Source: Nemania diffusa
Lineage: Eukaryota; Ascomycota; Sordariomycetes; Xylariales; Xylariaceae
Assembly (NCBI GenBank): GCA_038501195.1
Contig: JBBPUQ010000010.1
Location: 1,257,501-1,321,500, forward strand
Length of the DNA: 64,000 nucleotides
Reading direction: 5' to 3'
This document shows, piece after piece, positions 1-11,995 of the stretch. The translations under genes were made by a program, and so were the position numbers. Position 1 is the stretch's first letter. Each line of letters starts with the position of its first letter. The notes beneath the pieces were generated by a model, which was not told the origin of the DNA, did not search any database, and was given only the letters and a program-made list of their open reading frames with translations.

Positions 1-3000
1 CACACCATTATGCCGACGAAACTAGGGATGAGGAAACCAACAGACTCATTCTTCCCATTTGTGAAGTTATTTGATGATCTCCCCACTATCGAATGCCCAC
101 AGTTGAAGGAGAAATTCTTGTCTGCACTCGGCGTTAGAAAGACGGTCGACCTTGAAACAATATTCAAGCGCTTACTAAGCCCTTCAGAAAAAGATGGTTC
201 TGGGCAAGCAAAATGGAGCCATGTAGAATTGATAAAATACCTAGCATCAGTTCGCATGGATATTCCACCTGATGACCTGCTAAAACTGAGAGAATCCTCA
301 ATCTGCCCTGCCGAGGCCGGTCCCGTAGGCAAGGAATTCTCTCAGGGGAGTTCACAACTATATAAGGTTTCCGAGCTTTTTGAACCAAATCGTCATATCC
401 GACCTCTTCAATTAAGGATTCTCCAATGGCCTGGCGGCGGTCTACATCTTGGGTCACAGGAAGGGAGATTTCTTGCCACTCTTGGTCTACGACTGCACCC
501 TTCTGCTCCGGAACTTGTAGAAATGATGGCTTCGCCAGACCAACAATTACGCGAGAACGCTATGACCTATTTCGTTGCGTATCATCACACCCATGGTTAT
601 AGTGCTTTTAACACCGCAACAAGTAATAGAGCATTCCTTCCGCTGCAAGGAGACCCTAAGAGGCTCGTGCCGCCTTCTGGATGCTTCACAAATGAGGCGG
701 CAGCTGTCCTAGGCTTTGATATTTTGAAGAGGGAACTTCACAGCGAGGCGCAGAAGTTTGGAGTATCGAGAGATCCACCAATTCTTGAATGTGTCCAACG
801 CCTCATAAAGAATCCTCCCAACACTCACCGAGATGCCATTCCTGTTTTTCAATACTTCTCGAGCCGCCACAACGACCTCAATAGCACGACCGCAAAAACC
901 CTTGGTAATGCTCAGATTGTACCGGTGACGCGGAGAACTCGGGCTTCAGGGATCCTATCTTCAGGAAATGCTGATGAGAAATCGGGTCCTATTGTTCACT
1001 TGAGCCCACGGCAATGTTATCTAGGAAACTCCATTATATATGGGGATATATTCGACTTCGTTGACTTTGGCCAATCTGCAAATTCTTTTCTTTCCGCTTG
1101 TGGTTCTAACAACGAGCCTACCAAACTAGAAATCGCCCAACTGGCAGCAGGAGAGCCCGCGCGACTCCTTAGCATACTAAAGAGCCCTGATAAGTATCTC
1201 AATTTGCTCCGATCGCTAGCAGCAGACATGGCAACTATAAAAAGAGACAAAGATCTCTGGAGAAAGATGAAGGCAGCCCCCTTTCTTCTAGCCTTTAAAG
1301 AGATCGGCGGCCCCTCGAAAGGAAAAGCAGCCGAGCAAGAGGAAGACGAGGAAGCCGTCCGGACTTATCAGCTCGCGGCACCCTCCGACATCGTCATATT
1401 AGACGATTTCATAAGCTACAACCTCTTCAAAGATCATTTAAAGTGTGCTCCCGAAGAGGATGTACTTGAGGCTTTCTATCAAGCGCTCGGCACCCCGACT
1501 CTCTCAACAATAGTCCAAGAGGACTTGAAGGTCGGCCCACATAGCGAGAAGCAAGATGGCGCTGTTTGGCTACGCAAACATGTTCTCGAGCGATCTAAGC
1601 TTTTTATTCACGAGTACGCTAAGTATACACGAGACGCCATAAAACACGATGCCAAGTGGTTAGAGAAAAACCTAACGGTATCGGTTGTGCGGTCCGTTGC
1701 GCTTCGTCGGTCGCTTCGCGTTTCTGGTCAGTCTCACTTGGAAAAGAGGTCAGCAGCGAGTAGTCAAACAAAGGCCGGATGGGTGCTCTACGTAGCCTCA
1801 GAGTCGTCCCGTCCAGAGATGTATCAGGTCGGTCAAGCTATATGCCAGCTCATCTTAAACCGACCAAGCCAACAGGCATACTTATTGTTTGAGCCGTTCC
1901 TTAACCAGGATCTTCTCAGTTTAAGAGCCCGTGGATACAACGTTGATCGCATTCTCCGAGCAAAGGCGGCGGAGGCCAGAATTGCAGAGGAAGAGAGACG
2001 AAGGGCCTTGGATGCAGAACAAGCTCGAATTCGAGAACGGGAGCAGGAATTTGTAAGACAAACCCAGGCTTCCGCTACTAGCACGGCAGTAGCTGCACGA
2101 GAACAAAACGGCACCCCCCCTCCACGTATGCCTGGTGGCTTTCATTCTCCCGATGATGATGACATCCCACCTTCACCACCCCAGCTTTCTCAGGGCAGAA
2201 AGGGAAGGGGGCTTTTCTCGAATCTTTCGAAGAGGTTTGGCTTTGATTACAATGATGAGACTGATGAGAAGTTGAAAGGTTTCATGGACTCAACGCCTCA
2301 TCCTGGACTACTCCCACCCACCGAGCCATCATCTTCGGGCTCAAGGCATATCGAGAACGGGCAAGATGGGAAGGTCACGAACCCAGCAGTGGTGCAACAG
2401 AACCTACTGAATGCTATCAAGTCAACACGGGCTTATGACTCGTCATCATTATACTCCCCGCCGACGACTCGGGAAGTCAAAGAACAAGCTACATACTGCG
2501 ATGATACAGCCGCTAAGGACCTAACCATGCTAGCAGATGCCTCAAATGGGATGCGAATATTTGTCTCTTCTAATATACCTCATCTTCAGACGGGGACATT
2601 CTTGTCTACAAATCACGCTGCTATTAACTCTTTTGCGGCCCTTCTCAAGGACGTCGGTGACATTTATCAGATCCCTAGAAACGTTCTGCATATCTTCTAC
2701 GATGAGGGCGGCAGCACGATTGCCTTCAACCGCGATGGTAGCATCTTCTGTAACCTGCGCTTCTATATCCAACTGCACGCAGACCAAAGGAGTGGTGAGG
2801 ACAGGGCTTCAGCCGCTGTCTGGTGGTGGGTTGTGCTAGCTCACGAGCTTGCGCATAATATTATCCAACCACATAATGCGGATCATAGCTACTACACGTA
2901 AGAGCCCCTTTTTTTTGTTTACCGAAAAGCTAGTTTTGCGTTTCTGATAACTAACATGCTGAGTATAGGGAGTCTTTTATTCAGCAGTACTTCCCGAGGA

Positions 3001-3137
3001 TGATGCTGAAAGCCACATCGCTTGTCAGTGCTGAGCTCCCACTCCCAGCTGGTCTGCAGGCACCGTTAATACCGGAGAGACGCGGTACTGTGGCTTCTAC
3101 ACAACCGGATGCCCCGCCGCCGTATCGGGAGCATTAA
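1..3137 (+). CDS. DUF3684 family protein, 5' end outside window
   Basis: This is the C-terminal 1021 residues of a large fungal protein of the DUF3684 family (PF12449). Full-length members are much longer and start with a GHKL/HSP90-like ATPase region that would lie upstream of the window. The frame is open from base 1, so no start can be chosen. One intron at 2898-2968 (donor GTAAGA, branch CTAAC, acceptor TATAG) removes an early stop and joins on a second exon, 2969-3137, that ends in the residues PPPYREH. A low-complexity charged helix rich in Glu, Arg and Ala (about bases 1960-2070) and a Pro/Ser-rich linker separate a large N-terminal part from a conserved C-terminal module. That module carries HELAH, then H-x3-H and TESF, across the splice junction, which resembles a zincin motif. 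The function of the family is unknown; recognition rests on overall similarity. Confidence 0.85.
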
Positions 3138-3691
3138 AGAGAGCGAGCCGGACGGCGATTACGCCATCCGCTGGGTCGGCGAGTGCGTGGTTTTGCGCTC
3201 CACATGCATGTATCTGGGCAACCCGATAGCACTTCATTTTCTTCGTCAAGGATGGCGCATTCATTGTAGGAATTGACGGGGCCAATGCATTGTCACACTT
3301 GAGATACACTATTTGTACATGTTAGATTATACTGCGAGAGGACACACTTGATTTTCAGCACTTAGAGCCTGGGTCACACCACTAATAGATGCACAAACAC
3401 TCTTTCTTTCTTCTACTAAAGCAAGCAAGTGACTTGGGATACGAAGTGTTGAATTGTCTACCATACACTCGCCACGGTATCCTTCAACAACCTTGCGTCC
3501 CTCAATATGCTTATTCTTTGACACAGGTATTCTAAATGTCACATTGTAGGCATTTATCAATATAGCAAATTGACTCTGGTTCTTTGGTATCGACCGTATA
3601 TACAATGTAGAACAGCCTATTTTAGTATCAACAAAGCTAGCTGTCTACCCTAATCATGATACAAATAAGTTATTCCCAGGGGTGTCTAAAA
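3138..3691. other. Convergent intergenic region
   Basis: This stretch lies between the 3' ends of the DUF3684 gene and the helicase gene and should contain both 3' UTRs and polyadenylation sites. Short open frames are present but have no splice context, codon bias or recognisable motif. I see no RNA gene here. Confidence 0.6.
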
Positions 3692-6600
3692 TCACTCCGT
3701 AACCCATCCCTTACCAGGGACCTTTTTCTGCGTCACCTTCTTAACAGGCAGCGGCCACCCCTGGCCACCTGTATTTTCCGCTCTAAGATACGGCACGACC
3801 CAACACTCTCGCGTTGAGGCCCCAGCCGCAGCCTGCACCTCCTTGATAGGCTTTCCATACGTGAGGAGCGGCGTGCCTTTCGCCAGCGCAGAGAGCTGGG
3901 CCCCCGTGATGTCCGTGAGCGCCAGCATTCTCGTCTTGGGTTTCTTGACGCTGTCGATGGGGCCAGATGCAGACGAGCGCTGCAAACCGCTGTAGATGAC
4001 GTATTCTGGCAGCTCCTGCGGGCTATAGTGTGCGAGACAACTCGAGGGGTGAATAAAAACCGCCTTGTCTATCAGTGCGTCGTCGTTGCCGAGTGTGATG
4101 CCAGAGGTCTGAAGGGGTTGCAGCGGCAGATACGGCACATCAATTGCTCGGCGGGGCTTTCGATACATCTCCGGTGGTACAGGTGCCAGATCCCCGCGGA
4201 TTGCTATTTGGTCAATGAACCCAGCTGCGACCATTTGCTTTAGTGCCGTCACTTGCTTCGGGCTGGGCCGATCTAGTCGCTCTACGAAAGTTAGGTTCGC
4301 GAATGCCGGGATATCTTTTTGCAATAGCATCGTGATTTGCTTTCGCAGCTTCTGCGTTTCTTGCAGAGCCTTGAATCGCACAAATCTTGAGGTACACCAG
4401 CTCTCTGAGGGTGAATGCGCGAACTCGCCAACGGCCTGTAGTAGTTTTATAGCATCAGATGCGTCATCGAGCGAGCGGAAATTCCGATGAACTTCATTAT
4501 ATTTCCGCCGAGCTTGAGCCCGTTCATTTTCCGCGGCCAGGGCCTCATTAGTTCTGAAGGTTTGCTCACTTTCTTCTGCTTCCGCAGGGATTACCTGGGA
4601 CTCTGGGAGGAAAATTTCCGCCACAGATAGGCCTGCAACTAGAGCGATTGTATAAGGCAGGCAATCGTGAAGATGGCCAACCAATAAGATGCGGGCGAAT
4701 CGCGGAGGCAGCGGAAGTTTGCTCATCGTTTTTCCGATCTGAGTCGCGTGGCCATCTGGGGTGATTGCAGATAGATACTGTAAAAGCTTCTCTGCTTTGG
4801 CTAGGCTCTGTCGGTCGGGGGAAGTTGGGAAGGGAAAATTCACCACGTGTTTCAGATTCATTGACTTGAGCTGAAGGACAACTCCTTCTATCGGCATCTT
4901 CAAGATTTCAGGATCCGCAAATTCTTGAAAATCCCTCTCGTAGACTGCGGATGAATAAAGTCGCCATGTATGTCCTGGACCAGTACGCCCTGCTCTTCCA
5001 GACCGCTGGTTTGCACTTGCCTTGCTTATGAACCCGATTTCGTAGCGTTGAACCCCTGTATCAGGATCAAAGACACGTTCTTTGGACCTCCCACTACTAC
5101 TGTTAGCTAAAAGAAGTAACCAAAGCAGCATCATGCTGAGGGCACGCTGATACTTACCAGTCTATAACATATTTTACTCCGGGGATTGTAAGAGATGTTT
5201 CCGCAACGTTAGTCGCTAGGATAATTGATCGCGAGCCCTCAGGGGGGTCTTCAAATACCCGCATCTGCTCCCTAGTAGGTAGAAGAGAGTACAGGGGTAA
5301 TATGTGCATTTTGAGAGGCACTGCTTGTCCGGTCTCATTAGGCACATCAAACTCAGCCTCCTCTTCCTCGTCTACATCTTGTTCGTCTCCGATAAATTGC
5401 AATTCATCAAGCTCAGTGCCTGTGACATCATCCGTTTGCCCAAATTCTATATCTTCGACTTCCAAAGGCCCGTCGTTCGCTGAAAAGCGAACCTTTGGAT
5501 AAGACGCAGATTTCAATCCAGTTGAATGGAGCTTCAGCTTTTGACTTAACCTAGATATCTCATTATGACTTGTGAGAAAGACAAGCATACTACCAGGAGG
5601 AAGCTTGCGGTGTCCACGAATTATCTTTTTAAAGGCTTCATCGACATAATCAGATTGCGTCCTCCTCGAAAAATGCATCGTGACAGGGTATTGCCGGCCC
5701 TCAACGTCGAGAACTGGTGGTGGGGAAGGAAACAGTGTGGAATTGGTTACGTCGCTTATTCGAAGGGTTGCGGACATAACTAGAAAGTCTAGTTAGTAAT
5801 TGATCTATAAGGCGAGCGTTAAAGGTATCTACGACACTCAACGTTACGAAACTAAGGAGTGTATTGGAGTAGATGGTCCAAAGTTGGAAATGAACGAAAC
5901 TAGAAATAGATGCACCGCAGGATTTACTCACTAATTAGTTTCAGGGGTGAAATTTTAGGATCTTCATTGGCCATCTCTTCTCTTAGCTTAACCGTCCGGC
6001 TTAACATTCCAATCAAGATATCTGTGTTAAGACTCCTCTCGTGGGCTTCATCAATAATCACCGCAGAGTAGTTCCGCAGAGAGATATCGTTACCGATCTC
6101 TCTAAGCAGCACGCCATCGGTTACAAACTTTAGTCTAGTCTTCTCGCTGGCGGTGCCTTCAAATCGGATTTGATATGCAACTGTATCTGAATGATCGCCT
6201 AGCTCTGTTGACACACGCTGGCTCACCGACACTATTTATGTGAGTTAGTAACGCTATCCAACACCAAATGAAATAGAATATCGGGATCTGCTCACCTGCT
6301 GCGACTTTTCTAGGCTGTGTAACGACGATCTGCCCTGGTGTAGGAGAATTTGGAGAGCCATATCCTGCCTCAAACAGCATTTGAGGAACTTGCGTGCTCT
6401 TTCCGGATCCTGTAGCACCGCATATAATGACGACATTGTTGTTATGGATAGCTTCCATGATTCTTTGCTCCTCCGTTACGACGGGAAGCTTGAGCCTTGC
6501 GTCCTGTATAGCAGCATTCCTTTCAACTACAACGCTAAAAGCTTTACGCCCAGTATCTTTCGTTGGCTGTAGCTCTGAAGGCAAAGGTTCTTGCTCAACG

Positions 6601-7676
6601 GGCCTTGGTGTGAAATTCTGAGGTACTGGGATATCAAGGATAGCATTAACATTACTGCTGGGCTCATAACCGAGGGCTGAGTTCCTTTGCTCGTGAGCCC
6701 ATGCTTTAAATGCCGATGAACGGTTTTTTGCGGTATCTGCATCAACGCCGTCATCATCCTCAGACTCGGATGATGAAACGTCCTCGTCGCTTGTGTCCTC
6801 GTCCGCTGACGTGCCTACGGATTCATCCCCCGAGCCCTCTTTGGGGTCGTCATGCGCCGCCTCATCAGAGCTAAATCCATTCCATTCGTCTTCGTCGTCC
6901 TTTTCCTCACCTAGCTCTATTTCATTCTCGCCTTCGGGGTAATCGCCGGACGGATCTGAGGGGGACCCTAACACATATTGTGACTTTCCTGTGATTTTCG
7001 ATTTCACGCCGCCCCTTTTCTGTCTTTTCCGTAAGACAGGCTTCCCTTCGTCGTCTAATTTTAAAGGCCGTTTCAGGCCGGAACCAGCAGTACTTGATGA
7101 AATCGGAAACTCTGGCGCATTGCCTTCCTGAGCTTTTGCTACCTCCCCATTCCGTTGAAGTAGTTCGTTCCCTTTCCTCTGAGAATTCTCACCTTTGAAA
7201 TCTTCATCGTCTGAATAGTCCATTGGCTCGGGCCTAGGCTCAAATAGTATGCTTTCATCGGTTTGCGCAATACCGGCAGCTCGCTCTCTAAGAACACGGC
7301 TCATCATCTCACGTTTCGTCTCTTTGGCGGCGCCCAAATTACGACTGCTCGCGAAAAGACTCGTGTCGATCTTATTAGCAGCCAGCCGTGCTAAGAGAGC
7401 TCGATTCTCGTCCTTTTCAAGCTTTTTGTCGATATACTTTTCGAGACGCTTAGCTTTTTTGCTACTCATTTTAGCCTCGCCTTTCAAGTCGGCCTTCATC
7501 TGGGCCCTCTTTGCCTCGTCGGCCGCCTTTTTCGCATCTGGCATGATCTCCACCGCATTGCTATCGGTATGGGAAGGCGTGGGTGCGCCATTCTCAGCAG
7601 TGGCTTGCTGTGCTTCTCGAGCCTCACGCGCAAGAACCTTGTGTTTCCTCTGACGAGGAACAAACTTCTTAGCCAT
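3692..7676 (-). CDS. ECM16: DEAH-box RNA helicase, DHX37/Dhr1 type
   Basis: This nucleolar ATP-dependent RNA helicase is needed for 18S rRNA maturation and release of U3 snoRNA from the small-subunit processome (family knowledge: yeast Ecm16/Dhr1, human DHX37). Four exons, 7676-6296, 6231-5932, 5779-5158 and 5093-3692, give 1234 residues. The N-terminal ~400 residues are basic, then acidic (Asp/Glu/Ser tracts), as in the family. The motor follows in order: Walker [10 protein letters not shown] near residue 420, [12 protein letters not shown] near 525, SAT in MSATLR, and [14 protein letters not shown]2 and OB-fold regions and a family-type tail close the protein. A longer frame begins upstream at a GTG codon; I chose the ATG at 7676 because it opens with the conserved [13 protein letters not shown]. 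The third intron ends in three successive in-frame AG acceptors. The 5' end faces the PAC3 gene. Confidence 0.95.
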
Positions 7677-8125
7677 CGGAGTAGACACTAAGAGAGCGAG
7701 AATAAGAATAACGTCGGAGCAAGAATATTACAAGTGACTTCTGCTTATTAGTTTCAAGTTAATGGCGTCGACGTTTTATTAAGAGATTTTGAATGAGTGT
7801 ACTTAGAACGACGAAGTCGTATAAGAAGTGATAGTAGTAAATCTGCATTTCATTGAGAATCGCTAGGAAATTTTGACCGCCTGGCAGAATCAGTGAGATG
7901 TCCCCTGTAATGGGCTTAGCGCGGGGTAGTTGGCCCGCTGTTTCAATACCGGCCCACTGTATTCAGTAGTGCTACAGCTACAACTAGCTACCGTACCCGC
8001 TATTACGCTTCAGCCCCGATCATCCATCTATCAGTTCTTCTATTCTGTACATCACATGGAAACTTCTGCCAGCTAGATAAATCATCCCGAATTCCAATAG
8101 CCACTACTTTGAAGTACCCAAAGCC
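7677..8125. promoter_or_regulatory. Shared upstream region of helicase and PAC3 genes
   Basis: The 449 bases lie between two divergent start codons, so both promoters must be here or overlap the 5' UTRs. No TATA-like element stands out. Confidence 0.5.
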
Positions 8126-8622
8126 ATGGAGTCGGCTCAGGTTATCGACGAGCCTTTCCCTGCTGAATGCAAGCGCGCAACTGGTCAAATTGACGGCGTT
8201 TCTACTGAAGCCACTGCTTTGCTCTTCGCCGATAGAATTCTCGTCACTCTATGCCAAGAAGGCAGGCTTTCGCAATGGGTGTGTAAACTTCCGAAAGGAA
8301 TAGATAGACGAACAACGTTTCTAACTACGAGCCCCAGATTCAAGTGCCCTTATCTGCACCATCCCCAGCAGCCGTAGACATGGCACTTGCAAATGAGAGC
8401 CTACTACCTATGTCCCATCTCACCGCCAAAACCTTACTTGGCGGTGGTGGTGAGGAGCGTGAGTCGTTGGCTCAGTTATACGCTGTCCAGATTGCTAGCT
8501 ACATTGCGAGACGCGACGCCGCTGAGACTCGCACCCTGGTTCTTGGCCTAGGTTTACAGAAGCTTCGACCAGACCGAGAAGCCTTCTTCGATGTACTTGA
8601 ACTCATCCAAAAAATATTGTGA
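8126..8622 (+). CDS. Proteasome assembly chaperone 3 (PAC3/Pba3 family)
   Basis: This small protein most likely acts with a PAC4/Pba4 partner to order alpha subunits during assembly of the 20S proteasome in the cytosol. Two exons, 8126-8278 and 8338-8622, joined across a 59-nt intron (donor GTGTGT, branch CTAAC, acceptor CCCAG), encode 145 residues. The joined segment reads SQWIQVPLS, the strand-turn typical of PF10178 proteins, preceded by DRILVTLCQEG. The second half is the expected long helical and Gly-rich region (TAKTLLGGGGEER). The length matches the family. It ends only 75 bases from the convergent oxygenase gene, so the two 3' UTRs probably overlap. Confidence 0.82.
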
Positions 8623-8697
8623 TGATTACCTAGTTAATTCAACGGGGGGAGGCCCCGTGTTCAACTAAGGGTTCAAGTTGAAAGTGAAATGTCGGGA

Positions 8698-10042
8698 TCA
8701 CTCAGCTACAACAACCGCGCTAGGGGCCATCGACTTTTTCGCCTCGTTTTTTAAAAACGCCTCATTTTCCATCTTGAAGCGCATCTGACACCCTATCGAA
8801 TGTTAGCACCTAGTTCCGTGCGGTAGATCGAAGCCATCTCTTACAATCGCCGCATGAAATTGGCTTATATTTGGCTGGGTTCGACTCTGAAGTACAGGAG
8901 GGTACGACGCTCTCGATACAGTTGAAATTCAAGCCTATAACTCATCAGTCATATCAACTACAAGATAGAGAAACCTGGAGGCTTACCGAAGAAGAAAGGC
9001 ATCGACACTCGTTCTTCGGTCGACTCATTAGTGACACGATGGACCGTGGACTTATAGATGTCGTTACAAAGCCGCATCATGTAGTCACCAATGTTTACCA
9101 CCAGCGTTCCCTCGATCGGTGGAGCCTTTATATCATCAGCTTCAATACTCTCCAAGATCTCAGCGACGCACCTTGATCCATTGTCCCTCCCGAGTCAAAA
9201 CCTGCAACCCGCCTACGCTGTCCTGCCAAAGCAGGGTGAAAAGTTGCAAATCGGTGTGGCTACCCAAGCCGACGAATTTTTGCTCGATCTCTTCTTGGGT
9301 CCTGGTAGGATAGTAGTTAAAGACGCCACTATAGAAGACAGCGGATTAGCAACTATCTTGGTATAAACCAGTAATTTTAATTTGGGAATGCGCACTCAGC
9401 TCCAGGATAGGTCACCTTCTCGTCCCAGTAATTCTCGTCAAGGTCAAGCGAGAGCGCAAACATCTTTACCAATTTTCTAGCGAGGCTAAGACAGCTGCCC
9501 CAATACGCCACACAGTCCCTCTTGAAGTCGGGCAGGTGTTTCGTACCCTCCCAGACAAAATCTTCGCCTCGAATCCAGCGTCGGGCCTCGTCCGGTAGCT
9601 CTGATATATCTTGGGGGTGGTCAGGGTCAAGCTCGGGAGAGTAGCGAAATGTGAACGACTCGCGCACATCAGCTGTCTCGCTAGGTGATATCTGTGCTCT
9701 CCGTCTGCCTAGATAGCCGTTGTAGTACTTGCTATATTTATGCGACCTGATGCGATCCTTCACTTCAAATGGCTGTCTCATGAAATTAAGGACCTGCCCT
9801 TTACAACGCGCGATAGTTTCGGGCGAAATGCCGTGATTCTTTACGTAGAAAAAACCATTATTGATAGCAGCGGCTCTGATTGCTGAGCTCACTTTCTTGC
9901 GTTCGGATAATTCGCTTGAGAACATAGGTTCGAGGTCGATCACCGGGATCTCATCCGGCGTACAGTCTCGGGGCTGGTAGGGCAGCACATCCCGGTATAC
10001 CGGGCCAAGCGCAGTGCGAAGCTCGAGTTTTGTGACGGACAT
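8698..10042 (-). CDS. 2OG-Fe(II) oxygenase, isopenicillin N synthase-like
   Basis: This is a soluble non-haem iron(II), 2-oxoglutarate-dependent dioxygenase of the isopenicillin N synthase-like superfamily; the substrate cannot be told. Five exons, 10042-9396, 9328-9172, 9125-8987, 8934-8845 and 8792-8698, give 375 residues. The N-terminal DIOX_N domain includes the segment GFFYVKNHGI. The catalytic jelly roll carries the iron ligands in GSHTDLQ (His-x-Asp) and STVHRVTN (distal His), and the 2OG-binding Arg-x-Ser in ERVSM. All three classes of residue are present, so it should be active. Introns are very short (46-67 nt) and the splice sites fit; the 46-nt second intron is near the lower limit. 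The protein has no signal peptide. Next to it are a HAD phosphatase and a cyclase-family gene, but not in a pattern that proves a pathway. Confidence 0.92.
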
Positions 10043-10707
10043 TGTGTCTACCTATTCGAATTGGAAATCACAACTATGGCGATGAATAAAGAGATAGTCG
10101 ACTCATTCTCGGCTCACCAGTGCTGACGGTATGTCCGTTTTTATACCAATCAGACGTATGCAAGTAATGCGATCCCAAGCTCTACGGGGTGGTATAGCTT
10201 GATCTACCTAAGTGGGGTTGTAGAAATATACTATCTCTATGCACACAAGAGTAAGATAGTGGTGTGTGTAAGCATATCTAAAGGTACATTCGCCCTGTCG
10301 CTTCCCCGGGACTGATAGAATTGACCCAATTTCGCTCTCGGGAGCTTAAGCTCTCCGATTACCTGCGGCCTCCGCCGGATATTCGCCCCTCAGTTAGTCT
10401 GTGAGACCTATTCATAATACCAAGGCGTTTACTCCGCCCGCAGGCCGTGTTGCTTAGGTACACGCAATCCTACATGTTTTGATTGTATAGTTATCCGAAG
10501 CAATATTAGAGGTTATTTAGAAATTGCATTACACAGTTAGTTGCTTCGCTTCCTCGATAACTAGCATTAAATTACATGCTAACGCAATATGCTCTAATAA
10601 GCACCTCGAAAAAGGGGGCTAGGAAAAGTCAATAATAGGCACTTGGTATAGAGCTATCTAATACATACTAGAAGAGAAAGAGGTAGAGGAAGAGAAACAA
10701 CCCCCTA
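10043..10707. promoter_or_regulatory. Divergent upstream region, oxygenase and HAD genes
   Basis: These 665 bases separate two divergent start codons and should hold both promoters. A TACCTA-type tract is present, and a purine-rich stretch (GAGAAAGAGG-like) lies directly upstream of the HAD start. No coding region is supported. Confidence 0.5.
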
Positions 10708-11529
10708 ATGTCGCCCACATTTCCGCCCGTCCGGGCTTGTCTATTCGACATGGACGGTCTCCTGATCAACACCGAAGACCTGTACACCAAATGCGCCAGC
10801 ATCGTGCTCGAGAAGTACGGCCGGCCGCCCCTGCCGTGGTCGGTCAAGGCGCAGATGATGGGCGTGCCGGGGTCCTCCAACGGCGACACGTTTCACGCCT
10901 GGGCCCAGCTGCCCATCTCGCGCGCGCAGTTCCAAGACGAGCAGGCCGCGCAGCAGCGCGTCCACTTCCCCCAGTGCCGGCCCCTGCCCGGTGTCCCTGA
11001 GTTAATGCAAGCTCTGAAGACGGCGAGGAACGCCGACGGCCGCCCGGTGCAGATCGCGCTGGCGACGAGCAGTGCGAGAGACAACTTCAACATGAAGACG
11101 CAGGCGCCCGCCACGGCGGCGCTGATAGATCTCATTCCCCTAGCGCATAGGGTGCTAGGCGACGATCCGCGCGTGCGCCGCGGCAAGCCGGCGCCGGATA
11201 TCTACCTCCGTGCTCTGCAGTCCGTCAATGACGCCCTGCCGGACGGCGAGCCGAAGATCACGCCGAGGGAATGCCTCGTTTTCGAGGACAGCGTGATCGG
11301 CGTCGAGGCGGGTCGGCGGGCGGGCATGAGGACGGTATGGGTGCCCCATCCGAAACTTCTTCAGGAGTACGTTGGCAAAGAAGCCGATGTTCTGGCCGGG
11401 AGAATCGGTCTGGTTCCGATTGGGGACGAGGACCAGCTTGGACAGGTTGGTGATGGGTGGGCGGAGCAACTCTCGAGCCTGGAGAACTTTCCTTACGAGA
11501 AATATGGTATAATTCCCCAAGCGTCCTAG
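10708..11529 (+). CDS. HAD-superfamily sugar/nucleoside phosphatase-like hydrolase
   Basis: This intronless gene encodes 273 residues of the HAD superfamily, subfamily I with a helical cap, related to GS1/HDHD1 and 2-deoxyglucose-6-phosphatase proteins. Motif I is FDMDGLL, with nucleophile Asp14 and acid/base Asp16. Motif II is ALATSS, motif III contains the Lys of RRGKPAPDIY, and motif IV is VFEDSVIGVEAG. All catalytic residues are present. The likely reaction is dephosphorylation of a small phosphorylated metabolite in the cytosol; the substrate is not predictable. The coding region is much richer in G+C than the AT-rich flanks on both sides. Lack of introns and high GC could reflect transfer from bacteria, but fungal orthologues of this type are common, so I do not claim it. 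Confidence 0.9.
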   Translation: MSPTFPPVRACLFDMDGLLINTEDLYTKCASIVLEKYGRPPLPWSVKAQMMGVPGSSNGDTFHAWAQLPISRAQFQDEQAAQQRVHFPQCRPLPGVPELMQALKTARNADGRPVQIALATSSARDNFNMKTQAPATAALIDLIPLAHRVLGDDPRVRRGKPAPDIYLRALQSVNDALPDGEPKITPRECLVFEDSVIGVEAGRRAGMRTVWVPHPKLLQEYVGKEADVLAGRIGLVPIGDEDQLGQVGDGWAEQLSSLENFPYEKYGIIPQAS

Positions 11530-11995
11530 AATCAAGATACGAAGATGATATCAGTGATAGAAAACTCGGTCATGGAATAAAATTAAATATAGCGCGACTT
11601 TAGATGAAGCATGGTAATACAAACCCTACGTTATTTTAATATTGTTTTCTTCTGTTTATGTCTACTTTACGTTGCAAGTGATAACATAGTTCAAAGTGCT
11701 TTTAAATAAAAGATGGAGAAATACTAGTATTTATTTGTTCATACAGTTTTTTAATATTCCGCTAAAATACGCGCAGATATTTATCATGCTAACCCATATG
11801 TGCTATTGATTATGTCTCTGAGGACTATGTTAATCATCGGTAGAAGAGAGTACTATAATGAGTGTACCAACTAATATATACCAGCGAACAATATCCCGAA
11901 CCTCTCACCAAAAGCTGCCAAATCAAAATTAGGCTTAAAAAATCTGACGTAGAGACTACTCCTACCCCTCCTACCCAACCCCAACCCACTCCTCC
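11530..11995. other. AT-rich convergent intergenic region
   Basis: This AT-rich stretch lies between two convergent genes and should contain their 3' ends. I see no coding region or RNA gene. Confidence 0.6.

Noticed and set aside
7676..7688. GTG-initiated extension of the helicase
   Set aside because: The upstream codon is GTG; the ATG at 7676 begins the conserved basic N-terminus.
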